From: Alentia gelatinosa
Lineage: Eukaryota > Annelida > Polychaeta > Phyllodocida > Polynoidae
Length of the DNA: 64,000 nucleotides
Direction: 5' to 3'
Assembly: GCA_950022655.1 (NCBI GenBank)
Contig: OX465579.1
Span: 43,751,950-43,815,949 of the forward strand
The notes under the pieces are model-generated. The model saw only the letters and a program-made list of their open reading frames with translations. It made no database searches and was not told the origin of the DNA. This document shows, in pieces, positions 1 to 10,629 of the stretch. The stretch's first letter is position 1; the number at the start of each line of letters is the position of its first letter. The position numbers and the translations under genes are program-made.

Positions 1-973
1 CAATCGTAGATGAGTTTAGCTCATCAGTATCCATTGTATTGAAAGTAAATTTATTTGCAACATAAATAATAATCCCTCCACCTCCTTTCCTTAACTTGTT
101 GATCGGATCACCAAGGATCTGTCCAGCCTGACACAAGAAAAGCCATCAATATCTATTAGGGCATCTGGTATTCTTTCATTTAGTTTCGACTTTGTGATGC
201 AGATTATATAAAAAAATATCAACTAGTTGTAACTTATTAAACAAACCGGCGACATTCAGATCTCCTATCCTGAGGCCCCTTTCCCACCCAGAGTCTCCTC
301 TTTTCCTCTTCAACTGACATTGAATATCACTTATTTAGTTAATCTAATAATTCTAGCCCGGATTAATAAGGTATAACTTGATTTCTGTGTCAAACTATTA
401 ACATAAGAATTTATATAGAAGGTCATTAATTTGATCCCTTTATCCCAGACAATCTCAGTTCAATTTTCTAAGAAAAGGATTTATAAAACATATAGATACA
501 AATTTGTCACCAATACCTCTGAGGTCTGGATAGATCGACAATAACGTTATCAATCTCGCCATATCATATGTAGGCAGCATTGACAATATCACCTGGATAA
601 TGATTCTCATAAGATATACAGCATCCCTATTTAAACTGACTTAATACTAATGAGTTTCCCCAAAGCAACGGAGAATTTTTTTCCCCAGAAGGCAATAAGT
701 TCATTCGATGGATGTAAACCGTCGTACAGGAGGTCCATATGAAAATCAGGGAAGTTTCCTGGCTGACCCGAACTAATGTTCCAACTGTCCCATGCATGTA
801 GGTATATACTTGGAATCGACAATGAAATGGTTTATTAAGGCCAAGACTGACTGCCTGAAAATCAGGAAAATTTGCCGGCCGGCCCCAACTATTCTAAGAC
901 AAAATGTGCCATAACTATAAAAAAATCTTATGCACTTAGAACTATAATTCCAACTGTCCCATGCAGGTATATA
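1..973. other. AT-rich stretch without a recognisable gene
   Basis: No open frame here resembles a known protein. The only structure I see is an imperfect direct repeat: about 738-806 and 857-974 share the start GAAAATCAGG and the end CCAACTGTCCCATGCA followed by GGTATATAC, with the second copy carrying about 50 extra bases. It looks like local duplication of non-coding DNA. Confidence 0.6.
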
Positions 974-1461
974 CAGTGAAACCCCGCGTAAGCGGACACC
1001 CTCCGTTCCGGGCCAAAGTGACCGCTTACGCGGGGTGTGCGCTTATGCAGGGTTTTCAAGTTTCCTATGGACCAATACTGAAGTGTTATTTACCGATATT
1101 TATGGGACACAGAGGGGATGGTAAATGTGAAATCAATTTTCTAATATCTTCATTGGATCTGAAGTTAGTAAACTTTGAAATTATAAATGTATTTTATATG
1201 AATATACTCACACACACTCATTGAAGACACAGATTAATCTATTTTTGGTAGGGTGTCCGTCGGAACTGTCCACTTACACTGGGTTTTAGGCCTTTTCATA
1301 GCGAAATAACTGTCCTCTTATGCGGGGTGTCCGCTTATGCAATGTGACCGCTTACGCGGGGTTAAATCAAACATCTAATAGAGGAAACAATTTCCGTTCC
1401 GAGCAAAAGTGTCTGCTTACACGGGATGTCCGCTTACTGTCTGTTAGGCGGGGTTCTACTG
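974..1461. mobile_element. pogo/Tigger-like MITE with TA target duplication
   Basis: The left end begins CAGTGAAACCCCGCG and the right end reads GGGGTTCTACTG, an inverted repeat. Both ends abut TA (972-973 and 1462-1463), the duplication expected of Tc1/mariner-superfamily elements. The interior repeats the same words (GCGGACACCC, CGCTTACGCGGGGTG) in both orientations and has no coding capacity. Shorter or degraded relatives occur at 18248, 24210, 25387 and 58791. Assignment to pogo/Tigger rests on the CAGTAGAACC-type terminus and TA duplication; no transposase is present to prove it. Confidence 0.75.
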
Positions 1462-1488
1462 TACCTGGAATATGAGTGGCGTCTAGAT

Positions 1489-1620
1489 TTTATCCTACCC
1501 CGTTTCCATATTTTTTCAGTATCAGAGAGTAGTGGCATAAACAACACTTTATGTCACACCCGTGAAATAAACAAATCCCATGTTAAACCTATGGCGTTTT
1601 TTTATTAGGGGTAGGATAAA
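1489..1620. mobile_element. short repeat bounded by TTTATCCTACCCC inverted ends
   Basis: The segment starts TTTATCCTACCCC and ends with the exact reverse complement GGGGTAGGATAAA. The same paired ends bound 22426-22675. A reverse-complement relative covers about 34960-35085, where homology runs through the end motif into AAAATCTAGACGCCACTC, so the true element may be longer than the two end motifs suggest. No coding capacity. The superfamily cannot be named. Confidence 0.6.
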
Positions 1621-1775
1621 CACGGCGCTCGCCCGCGTTTACGATCCATAGATATAGCTAGGTCTGTGCTTTTGCTTTCTATGAATAAAGCATTATTTAT
1701 ATACGAATCTAGACCTCTACCTTAATTCTTTGTGTTGGGTGTATTATAACCTTCTCTGGACCTAGGCAGGTCCAT

Positions 1776-2092
1776 GGACGCCTTGAGCCCAGGATGATTT
1801 GAGCCCTGGACGCCTTGAGCCTTTCTGTGGACGCCTCGAGCCTACCCTGTGGACGCCTTGAGCCTACCCCGATTTGGTGGCCTTGACTCGGCTTGAGCCT
1901 CTGCTCTAGGTGTCAAAACTTTAAAAGTGCACTTATACTGGTTTATACTTATAGTCTAGAATGTACGACACTAATCCTTACCCAACCCTATAGGCTCAAG
2001 GCGTCCATGGGGTGGGCTCAAGGCGTCCACGTTTTCGCGCTGATAGTGATACAGTGATAGCGGGCTCAAACGGTAAAAGGCTCAATGCGTCC
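1776..2092. repeat. inverted cluster of GGACGCCTTGAGCC motifs
   Basis: Four direct copies of the 14-mer GGACGCCTTGAGCC (1776, 1808, 1829 with one change, 1851) face three copies in reverse orientation (1993, 2015, and 2079 with one change). The middle, about 130 bp, is unrelated AT-rich DNA. Outer flanks (CAGGTCCAT and, inverted, CAGGTAGGTGGGAATT) also resemble each other weakly. This is the layout of a small DNA transposon with repeated subterminal transposase-binding sites, but no family can be named. Confidence 0.6.
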
Positions 2093-2779
<687 letters not shown>

Positions 2780-3170
2780 CATTTGTAATTCCGGATTAAA
2801 CCGCTTTTATTATACATTTACATCATAACAGAGAACTAATATTGTGGAAATGTCAACAATTCATTCTTTATCACCCAATAAGTCCTATAATTACACGAAT
2901 ATGAAAGAAAAGATGGAACCCACCAATCTCTACCAAATCAAGACTACATCTCGGTGATTCGTGTATAAATATAATTTTAAATATCAGTGTAGATTATGCT
3001 TATGCAATATGAATATAAATTTCTTTGATGACATCATTTAACAGCATCGTTCCTTCAACATCCCATCACCGTAGAATATGTAAAGATCAAGGAAGAGAAA
3101 TGGTAACATGACGCTGTGTATTTACATGGTCGCGCATCTCAACTGGGCTCTAGTTGATCCTCACATTATT

Positions 3171-3328
3171 AAGAGAAAACGTGGTTACTGAGCCCGAAGG
3201 GGTGTCCGTTCGAGGTCTTTTGATGCCATAAATACGTCCTGATGCCGCAGGCAGAGGGACGTATTTATGGCATCAAAAGGCCGAGAATGGCATCCCTACA
3301 GGGTCAGTCACTACGTTTTCTTATTATT
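3171..3328. repeat. foldback (inverted repeat) element with about 75-bp arms
   Basis: The left arm (about 3171-3246) contains GAAAACGTGGTTACTGA and TTTTGATGCCATAAATACGT. The right arm (about 3253-3328) is its reverse complement with some mismatches. The loop is only a few bases, so this is an almost perfect hairpin in DNA or RNA. It resembles a foldback MITE; no target-site duplication was established. Confidence 0.75.
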
Positions 3329-3379
3329 ACATACCTAGATATAAAAAAAACCGCAATTTTAAATACTTATGTTATGTAC

Positions 3380-3600
3380 CACCTGACCCGATAGTCACAG
3401 TGCGCCCGATTATTTAATACGGGCGCCGTGCGCCCGAACAATATTTATACTGCGCCCGTAGCAGCGGGTAGTATTTCATAAACGTTCGGCTATAGGTATG
3501 TAATAATATATACCTATGGCCGTATGACCCACACATACTGCCCACTGCTACCCATGACGTATGTATAGCCGTACGTCACACTGTGATGTACGGGGAATGT
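3380..3600. repeat. GC-rich patch with GCGCCCG words and a hairpin
   Basis: Several GCGCCCG or CGGGCGC words occur in 3400-3470. A hairpin follows, with stem 3487-3499 (CGGCTATAGGTAT) against 3510-3522 (ATACCTATGGCCG), one mismatch and a 10-base loop. No gene is evident. Confidence 0.45.
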
Positions 3601-3980
3601 GATCACGTGACTAGCTAAAATTTTGCCATTTTAAGGTACCGGTATACGGGTATAATAATACGAAATCGGGCTGACGGTCTTAGTACGCCAAAATACTTGG
3701 TAAAATTATTTGGCATCGGGATGTATCTGATCAATGATTTTACATCATCAGTACAGGTATTCTCTGGCAATTTATTATACATGTTTAAGTATGATAAAAG
3801 AACGAGGGACTGAATGCAATAATCAATAAATACTTGTACATATGTACATATCAGAAAGTCCACGACACAGATGTCTAAAAATTGAATACGGAATGCAGGG
3901 ATCGTCATATTTTTTCCGTGAAAAAAACACTTATAGCATCACTGTCTGCCTCACGTATCGCTTCATTAAGAAGTGAAGCC
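3601..3980. other. no gene recognised
   Basis: AT-rich; the one minus-strand open frame here has no recognisable domain. Confidence 0.4.
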
Positions 3981-3989
3981 TATTTTCCG

Positions 3990-4262
3990 TTCGCTTCCCT
4001 TCCGGCGGTGGTTACGTGCCGTGGGCGGGAGGGAGCGCGGGGGGCGGGGAGGCGCTGGCAGCTCCAGCAGGTCGGGCAAGCTAGTGGCAGTGGAAGTGAC
4101 TGGACATCGGCGATGTGGCGATTGCGGTCCGGACAGCAGAAGAGCGGGTAGAGCTCAAGTGGCACTCGAGTGTGAAGGCGGCCGGCGTAACATACTGCGT
4201 GCTCCGTCAGCATGCAGAAGGAGGCGTTGTGTCGCAGCGTCTTGCGAGAAGTTTGTTGCTGG
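3990..4262. other. isolated GC- and CpG-rich island, possible exon or promoter
   Basis: About 270 bp is strikingly GC- and CpG-rich compared with its AT-rich surroundings, including GGGAGGGAGCGCGGGGGGCG. Open frames cross it on both strands. The minus-strand one (3980-4213) is Cys/Pro-rich, but none resembles a known protein and no convincing splice sites bound it. It could be a CpG-rich promoter, a decayed exon, or part of a GC-rich transposon. Confidence 0.35.
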
Positions 4263-6170
4263 TTCTCATATTTATCCTACAGTGACCAGACAAGGAGTGG
4301 ATGGTATGGCATTCAGATAAACCATAGATGGGGAGTAAAACAAGCAGTCAACAATTAAATGAAAAGAATAACTTACAAATCACTATACAAATGAAACCAT
4401 TATTATGTATACCACTGTAACGAAGTTGAAGTCAATGTTTCCTCAAATCAGACCAGTACATTATAACAGACTAATATCCATTTTTGTTACCACGAAATGA
4501 AAAAAAACCAGGTCCCTACAGCTTCCTGTGGTATTATTTTTCTCTCTCTGCTAATGTGGTTAATACACCTCACTTTCCCATGGGGATTTATTGGTGTTGA
4601 TACCATTTCATGAGTGAAAAAAATTTCAGCTTCCTTATTACGAAACAGTTTGAACAGATTTTTGTTGCATCTCTTCCTCTATACTTCAAATTTCCTCGGT
4701 GGCTGTCGGGTCTGCTCTATGTATTTAGCCAGACATACCGCTTTCAATCCTTTAAATTTTGTACAATGTATAATCAAAATGCTGGATATGAAACAGCCAC
4801 ACAAGCCTTACTACGATTCTAATCTAAAAAGTTATTAAAAAACAACTTCACTGTTGCCATGGACAGTGTATATGAGAATACACTGCCATGCTGTTGGGAA
4901 TAGGTAATGTTTAAAGCCAGGTCATAATTTACATATGATTCTAATTTAACTAGCTTGTCTAGACTTTTTAATCACTTAGGAATTATATAAAATAAATGTT
5001 TGTTATTTTGATACTTACAAGTAAAACAGAATTGTTTATTTTACATAGTTGTCCAGCCAGCTTTGTAACGTGAAGTTCATCCGACTTCACACTACCTTGA
5101 TACACAATGTTGGAATCCTTTGCCTCGTTAGGACATCTAGTACGCAATTCTTCACGATTATCTGTCATATCTGGAAGATAAATTCCGGTACTGTAGTTCG
5201 TAGCCTATAATTCAAATAGATCCACATCATACCGCGCCACTGGATAAGAAGAACGAGTATATTGCTTTATATAATTATAAAAAATAAAAGGGGGAATTAG
5301 CATTACGGAAACAAGGAACTGGGATCTTTTATTTGAAACAATAAACATCTAAAAAAACCACAACTCAAATGAACTCTGTACCTCCTTATCAATATGTATT
5401 AAGACAAAAATTGATTCCTTGGAATAATTTTGTACCTCTAAAGCATTGAGTGCTTATTCCCAAACCTTGTTTCTTTATAGATGGTTAGTAGAAATAGTCA
5501 CCAGGTTTTAGTCACTCCATTTAAGATGAATATCCTCGTGCACGTGGGTAAAAACAGAGATTGATATCTAGTAAAGAGCTTTACAGCGGGACCGAGTCCA
5601 AAATATGTGAACTTGGTATCATGCTTTTTCTCTCAACCGTTCTAAGTCTATATGTAAATCAAAGGTATAAAGGCCAACTAACTATAATTATAAGATGTCT
5701 TTGATTCCAGTAGCATGCTATAGGGCACATAGTTGTGTTATGGGTCATATCATACTAAATGGTACAATTGAAGAATTGCCCCCCCCCCCCTTGTTCCATG
5801 TGCAAGAATAGTTACACTTGAATGTAATATTTTATCCTCTATAAGGACAAATAAACTTTTATTTGGACATTATTTCAAAGAATTCAGACAGACTGAATTA
5901 CATGTAACTTACAATTACAATTTTAGCAGTCAACAGGAGAATGTGTGCCATAATAATTTGTATTAATTATACTACAGTTTAAAAAAAGTAACGAGACAAG
6001 GTGATGGTAAAATATCATTATCGTGACATAAAAATTGGTGGTTCAAGGATGCAACAAAGTTCCATCCCTCTGTTTTATACACAAAATATATTGCATGTTC
6101 CTTTTCATAGTTTCTTATTAATTTGGAAAATAAAGTAAAGAAAGCTACTTATGGTTATACAGTTATATCC
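4263..6170. other. AT-rich stretch without a recognisable gene
   Basis: No domain is recognisable in the short frames here. A run of C (about 5779-5790) is the only notable low-complexity tract. Confidence 0.5.
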
Positions 6171-6277
6171 AATTGGTTAGTAATTGTTAAATTGCGTGTT
6201 AATTAACAAGCGGGAGAGTTTCTTGTTATCCGCCGGCCTTGACCTCGGGGTCAACTGCCACGTCATCTCGTGACGTC
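6171..6277 (+). repeat. left direct repeat of the Ngaro-like element, with recombination-like site
   Basis: It matches 10750-10856 almost base for base. It contains TTAACAAGC-GGGAGA-GTTTCTTGTTA, that is, inverted TAACAAG/CTTGTTA arms around a spacer, the form of a tyrosine-recombinase core site. A second inverted repeat, ACGTCA-TCTCG-TGACGT, lies at the inner end. The 5' leader of the gag mRNA follows. Confidence 0.85.
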
Positions 6278-6370
6278 ACTATGCTTCGCCCTCTTTTGGC
6301 GGCAGGATCTAAAGACATAAGACGTGTTTCTTTAGGTAACGGCTAAGTAACATCAAACAGAACGAAAAAC

Positions 6371-7636
6371 ATGCCAAAACATGCCGCCAAGACCCCGACT
6401 GTTACCAGAGGGGTAAAACAGAAAGACCTGGATGAAAAAGTAACAGCACTGGACGAAAAAATCGAGGCGTTCAAGGATAAATTTGCAGAAATGGAAAGCC
6501 TGCTTCGCGCCCTGGCAGCAAAAGGCCAAGAAAAAGCAGGCACACCAGAAGTAACGAGTGCGTCGGACAGTGAATCCCCGATAATTACCAAAAGACCTCG
6601 AGGGCGACCAGCTTGGGCGGATACACGGTTCGCTCCATACAAGATCGTCTCCCCATCCACTCAGAGGTTGGCAGAGGCCGCGGCAGCTGCCCGCAACCCC
6701 AGAGATCCAGGCACGCTAGGTTTCGCGCCTTTTCCAACGAGCCTTGCAGAGGCGGCAGGCGCGGAAGCGCTTCAGGCTCAGGTCGTGAAGCTACTAGAAG
6801 CGACTCCTCATGCCTTCGCCACAGCAGGTAAGAAGCCTTCGTTTTTCTCACATACATATGTTTTCCGAGGCCCAGAGAAAGCTAAAACCACTCTCAATGA
6901 TCTTAATATTGCAGAATACCTCTGGGGTCTGTTCAGCCTAATCGAGGACCCAGCCTATCCGACAGACTGGGCCTCGCATACCCTTTCTCATATCAAAGAT
7001 ATCTTAGAGGATGCCAGGCAATACCAATTCGAACAGGTCAGGGCATGGTCTGAGGAGATATTAAGCCTTATCTCTGAAGGCCGCCTAACCAAGGCCTGGG
7101 AGGATACAAATAAGATTAAAATGCTCAGAGTCTCAATTTCTCGCTCCCCTTTGGATAAACTATCCGGCCCGAATAACCCTCGGGCTAGTAAAAAGTCAGA
7201 AAAATCAGAAAAACAGGCGGATAAGCAAGACCTCAGGGGGGGCCCACCCTGTAAAGCTTTTAACATTGGGGCCTGTCAACAGGCCAACAGCCACCTCAAA
7301 TCAGGCCAGAAACAACTTCACATATGCTCGTATTGTCTTTTCAATCTCTCGGCCTATCACCCTCATGCTGAGAGGGACTGCCGTATTAAGACACGCCACG
7401 CAGCTGCAAATGCAAATGGGGGGGAGGGGGGTGCTCCCCCCCCCTTTTCGGCGCTAGGCTCGCCCCAGCCTCTCAATAACGGGCACTCAGGGACGACTCC
7501 CTGCTCTCCAAGCACATTCTGCTCTCGCCCACGCGGCATTGTTCAAGCCTCCGGGCTCGTTTCTGGCTTCTGGCCTCCTCCAGCCCCGAGGGAGCTTATC
7601 CGGTTCAGACCGAGAATAAATTTGTTCACTTTATAA
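6371..7636 (+). CDS. Gag-like protein of the Ngaro-type element
   Basis: Likely the structural nucleic-acid-binding protein of the retrotransposon, about 421 aa. Residues about 18-52 are charged and heptad-like (probable coiled coil). Residues 74-82 (KRPRGRPAW) form an AT-hook-like core. A lysine/serine-rich stretch (about 270-290) precedes a Cys/His cluster: C294, C302, then HICSYC at 317-322, a His pair and C337. This is the zinc-finger arrangement usual in Ngaro/DIRS Gag proteins. The start is the first ATG after the left repeat, about 90 bp downstream. The tail after residue about 345 is Pro/Ser-rich and crosses G and C homopolymers, so its frame may have drifted. It lies immediately upstream of pol, in a different frame. 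Confidence 0.75.
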   Translation: MPKHAAKTPTVTRGVKQKDLDEKVTALDEKIEAFKDKFAEMESLLRALAAKGQEKAGTPEVTSASDSESPIITKRPRGRPAWADTRFAPYKIVSPSTQRLAEAAAAARNPRDPGTLGFAPFPTSLAEAAGAEALQAQVVKLLEATPHAFATAGKKPSFFSHTYVFRGPEKAKTTLNDLNIAEYLWGLFSLIEDPAYPTDWASHTLSHIKDILEDARQYQFEQVRAWSEEILSLISEGRLTKAWEDTNKIKMLRVSISRSPLDKLSGPNNPRASKKSEKSEKQADKQDLRGGPPCKAFNIGACQQANSHLKSGQKQLHICSYCLFNLSAYHPHAERDCRIKTRHAAANANGGEGGAPPPFSALGSPQPLNNGHSGTTPCSPSTFCSRPRGIVQASGLVSGFWPPPAPRELIRFRPRINLFTL

Positions 7637-7656
7637 AATGTTGTAATGTTCCCGAT

Positions 7657-8220
7657 GTGATCAATGATACGAGACATGTTTCATATCCGCCCGGCCCAAT
7701 GCCCCATGGCAGCGGAGTCCCGGATATCCCACGAGATGGCGCCACCGCTGTGCTGGAATGCCGCGGTTTCCCGCAAGGTGGCGGCACCGTGACCAGCGGC
7801 GCCGCCAGCTGCGGCCCCGGCATCCTCCACACAGACATGGGGGAAGCTATCCCACTTATCCCTACAGACACAGTCCCGGTTGAGAATCCCCCACAGTATA
7901 TTTCTCCTGGCGAATATGCCACCACGGTGGCATCTCTCTGGCCACGGGCCATGGTAGACCTCAAAGGGGTCGCCCCTGTACATCACAAAGCTTATATGGA
8001 GGCCATGGAGGCCGGCCTCCCCAATTACGCGGGCCCAAGGGTCCCTATCCCATCTGGCCTTAATATCCCGACATGGAGGAAAGAGCTCCAAGGCTATCAC
8101 GATGAACGACTAGTGGACTACCTCGAGTTGGGTTGGCCCTCGGGCTACACTCACTCCACTATCCCGGTATCCACAATAAAAAAATCATGCTTCAGCGGAG
8201 GCCTTTCCTGGGGCAATTGA
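7657..8220 (+). pseudogene. N-terminal part of pol ORF, cut off by a frameshift
   Basis: About 187 aa whose last third (PSGLNIPTWRKELQGYHD then the LELGWPSGY region) is the conserved lead-in to DIRS/Ngaro reverse transcriptases. After a run of seven A (8178-8184) this frame goes astray and stops at 8220. The expected continuation (NHASAEAFPGAIENYV) is present in the +1 frame and runs straight into the RT ORF that starts at 8228. So 7657-8220 and 8228-9634 are one broken gene, disrupted by a one-base indel in the A-run, or a read error. The first 80 residues are low-similarity Gly/Pro-rich sequence. Confidence 0.75.
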
Positions 8221-8227
8221 AAATTAT

Positions 8228-9634
8228 GTGGCGACGGAATTGGCTCATGGGGCCCTTCTGGGACCCTTTAGCTCCCCCCCTTTCATTGAATGGGCACAGG
8301 TATCCCCCATCATGACACGAGAAAAAAAGGACGGGGGTAGGAGAATCATAGTCGACCTCTCGTTCCCCTCGGGGGCTAGCGTCAATGACGGTATCCGCCA
8401 GGGTAACTTCGAGGGCGATCGTTTCACCTACAACCTTCCCACTATAAGGGATGCCATCACTCTAGCTCAAACCAAAGGCCCTCGGGCCTATCTATGGAAG
8501 GCGGACCTATCACGAGCCTATCGTCAGCTCAGAGCTGACCCCCTAGCCTACCCCCTATATATGATACAAGTTCATGGGGAGTATTTTGTCGACCTCTGCC
8601 CCCCTTTCGGGGCGAGATTATCGGCTCCGGCATGCCAACGTACCACCATGGCGGTGGTCTACATGATGGCGGCCCGAGGTCATACTACCCTCGTTTACCT
8701 AGACGACTTCCTCGGGGTTGAGTCCTCTGAGGCGGAGGCCCGCAAGGCTTTTCACGAATTCCAGGCCCTAGCCGGCGCCCTCGGGCTGGCTCTCGCACCT
8801 AAAAAATGTGTTCCCCCGACTGACCAACTCGAATGGATCGGATACGACATAAATACGGCTGAGGGCCGAGTCTCGATCCCCCGACCAAAAATCGTAGAAA
8901 TACGGGAACTTTGCGAAAAATGGCTGGGAAAAGTCGCAATAACGAAAGAAAGCCTCCAATCCGTTCTGGGTAAACTTATATACATCTCAACCTGTGTACT
9001 TCCGGCCAGAAAATTCACCAACCACCTCTTATCCGCCCTTCGTAAGGTCCGAGACAACAGCCTCATAGGCCTGTCCTCGGGGGCGAAAGCAGACCTGGCC
9101 TGGTACGCGGCGTACGCTTCAAAATACAACGGCCTGGCTATTATAGCCCCCAATAGGCCAACAGAATATATCTGTGTAGCTAACGCAAAAGGGGGCGTGG
9201 CCGCGGTCTGCCAAAAGGCCTATTTTGTTCAACCACTCACCCCAGAAATGAAAATAATCATCTCAAAAAAGGCCCACGCTCAGGCCTGCGCAGTCCTCGT
9301 GACATGCGCCACTTTCGGGTATACCCTCCCCGAGGGCACCGCCCTCGTTCTCGGCCTCGACCTCGTCCCCGAGGTAGAGGCAGTGGTTACGGGCAGGACC
9401 GCGGACCGTGTCCTCGCGGCGGTGGCCCGCGAGGTCTGGCTCCACCTGGCGGGCAGAGACATACGCCTCTCCTTTCATCAGACCTCCGGGGCCGCCCTCG
9501 ATTTTCCACTTCTCTTGGCTCGAGGGTTGACCTCGAGGCCGGCTGCGGCCTGGGCCTCGAGCTTGACCCGCGAGCATAACCTTGTGCAATGCCAACCTGT
9601 TGTGCCACACCCACTGCTCTCGTTCTTCTTTTAA
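8228..9634 (+). CDS. reverse transcriptase / RNase H domain of the Ngaro-type element
   Basis: Copies the element's RNA into DNA. In the listed frame, residues about 30-170 hold the RT fingers and palm: GGRRIIVDLSFPSG, then KADLSRAYRQL (motif A aspartate), then YLDDF at 157-161 (motif C, both aspartates). A thumb-like region follows to about 290. The region after about 300 sits where RNase H belongs, but its first catalytic positions look changed (VANAKGG where TDASG-type residues are expected). The true N-terminus lies upstream in 7657-8220, separated by a +1 frameshift at an A7 run; the ATG at 8228 is an internal Met. It overlaps the recombinase ORF by 46 bp in another frame. Confidence 0.85.
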   Translation: MATELAHGALLGPFSSPPFIEWAQVSPIMTREKKDGGRRIIVDLSFPSGASVNDGIRQGNFEGDRFTYNLPTIRDAITLAQTKGPRAYLWKADLSRAYRQLRADPLAYPLYMIQVHGEYFVDLCPPFGARLSAPACQRTTMAVVYMMAARGHTTLVYLDDFLGVESSEAEARKAFHEFQALAGALGLALAPKKCVPPTDQLEWIGYDINTAEGRVSIPRPKIVEIRELCEKWLGKVAITKESLQSVLGKLIYISTCVLPARKFTNHLLSALRKVRDNSLIGLSSGAKADLAWYAAYASKYNGLAIIAPNRPTEYICVANAKGGVAAVCQKAYFVQPLTPEMKIIISKKAHAQACAVLVTCATFGYTLPEGTALVLGLDLVPEVEAVVTGRTADRVLAAVAREVWLHLAGRDIRLSFHQTSGAALDFPLLLARGLTSRPAAAWASSLTREHNLVQCQPVVPHPLLSFFF

Positions 9635-10629
9635 TTCCAGAGCCTCTGCCACTACACACCCAGATGCTCCGCTCGGCGAGTGCGGCGACCTCGAGGGCAA
9701 CGGCGGCCAATAAGTCCATACAGGCCAGAGCGTACCTGGCGTTTGCGGCAGCATACGGAGTGCCGCCAGCATCCCCTTCCATCAAAGATGTGGCGCTGTA
9801 CGTCCAGTTCCTCGCCAACTCGCTGTCCTCGCCGGCCTCGGTCCTCAACTACCTCTCCGGAGCTAAGGCCTGGGTCTCGGCTCGGGCTGGGGACCTCGCT
9901 GTCTTCGCCCACCCCCTGGTAAAACAAGTCATCTCCGGCACTGCTCGTCTCTCTACACATGTTCCGGCTCAGGCCCCCCCCATGACCCCTGCCCTCGCGG
10001 CCGGCCTCGTGGCCCTGGCCTCGGCAGCGGGCCAAGTTTTAAGGGCGGCATTACTCCTCGGCTTCGCGGCAATGCTTCGAGGCTCGAACTTGGTGAGCCC
10101 CTCAACCCTCGGTCCTGGCCCTCACACCCTCCTGCGCAGAGACATCCAGCAGGAGGGCGGAGGCGGCCTCAGGGTCATCATAAACTCTTCGAAGACAATC
10201 CGAGACCCGTCATCGGCGGTCTCGCTCCTAATTCTACCGACGGCCTCGGCATCCTGCCCGGTGGCAGCCTGGGCCAGGTACGAAGCATCCCTTCCCGCCC
10301 CGCCCTGGGCTCCAGCTTTTCTCAGTCAGGCGGCATCCCCCCTGACCGCGAGGCAGCTCACTTCATTTATCCGCTGGGGCCTCAAGGCCCTGGGCCTCCC
10401 CAACTCGGATCGTTTCTCCATCCACAGCCTTCGTCGAGGTGCAGCCCAGGCAGCTGCGGCCTCGCCAGACGTGGCCCTCCCAGACCTCATGAACCATGGA
10501 ATGTGGTCCTCCAAGTCAGGCCTCGGGGCCTACGTTCCCCTCGCAAACTCGGGCAACGTCCCCAAGGCCCTCTTGGCCTCTCTGGGTAAGTCTGACTTGC
10601 TACATTCAACCTCTCGTAAGACTCGTTGA
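9589..10629 (+). CDS. tyrosine recombinase of the Ngaro-type element
   Basis: Integrates the cDNA circle by strand exchange, the step done by a DDE integrase in LTR elements. 346 aa. An N-terminal SAM-like core-binding region (about 40-130) is followed by the catalytic domain. R164 is in AMLRGSNL, H279-x-x-R282 in SIHSLRRGAA, H303 and W306 in NHGMWSS, and the nucleophile Y315 in GAYVP. All the usual R-H-R-H/W-Y residues are present and correctly spaced, so the frame looks functional. The start overlaps the end of the RT/RNase H ORF, as is common in this order. Codon use is GC-rich like the rest of the element and unlike the AT-rich flanks. Confidence 0.9.
   Translation: MPTCCATPTALVLLLIPEPLPLHTQMLRSASAATSRATAANKSIQARAYLAFAAAYGVPPASPSIKDVALYVQFLANSLSSPASVLNYLSGAKAWVSARAGDLAVFAHPLVKQVISGTARLSTHVPAQAPPMTPALAAGLVALASAAGQVLRAALLLGFAAMLRGSNLVSPSTLGPGPHTLLRRDIQQEGGGGLRVIINSSKTIRDPSSAVSLLILPTASASCPVAAWARYEASLPAPPWAPAFLSQAASPLTARQLTSFIRWGLKALGLPNSDRFSIHSLRRGAAQAAAASPDVALPDLMNHGMWSSKSGLGAYVPLANSGNVPKALLASLGKSDLLHSTSRKTR

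Noticed and set aside
8176..8190. Programmed -1 frameshift at A_AAA_AAA
   Set aside because: The heptamer is a valid -1 slippery site, but the RT continues in the +1 frame, so -1 slippage would not produce it. A one-base indel explains it better.
9263..9848. Long minus-strand frames opposite the RT/recombinase ORFs
   Set aside because: Shadow frames of GC-rich coding sequence on the other strand; no domain.
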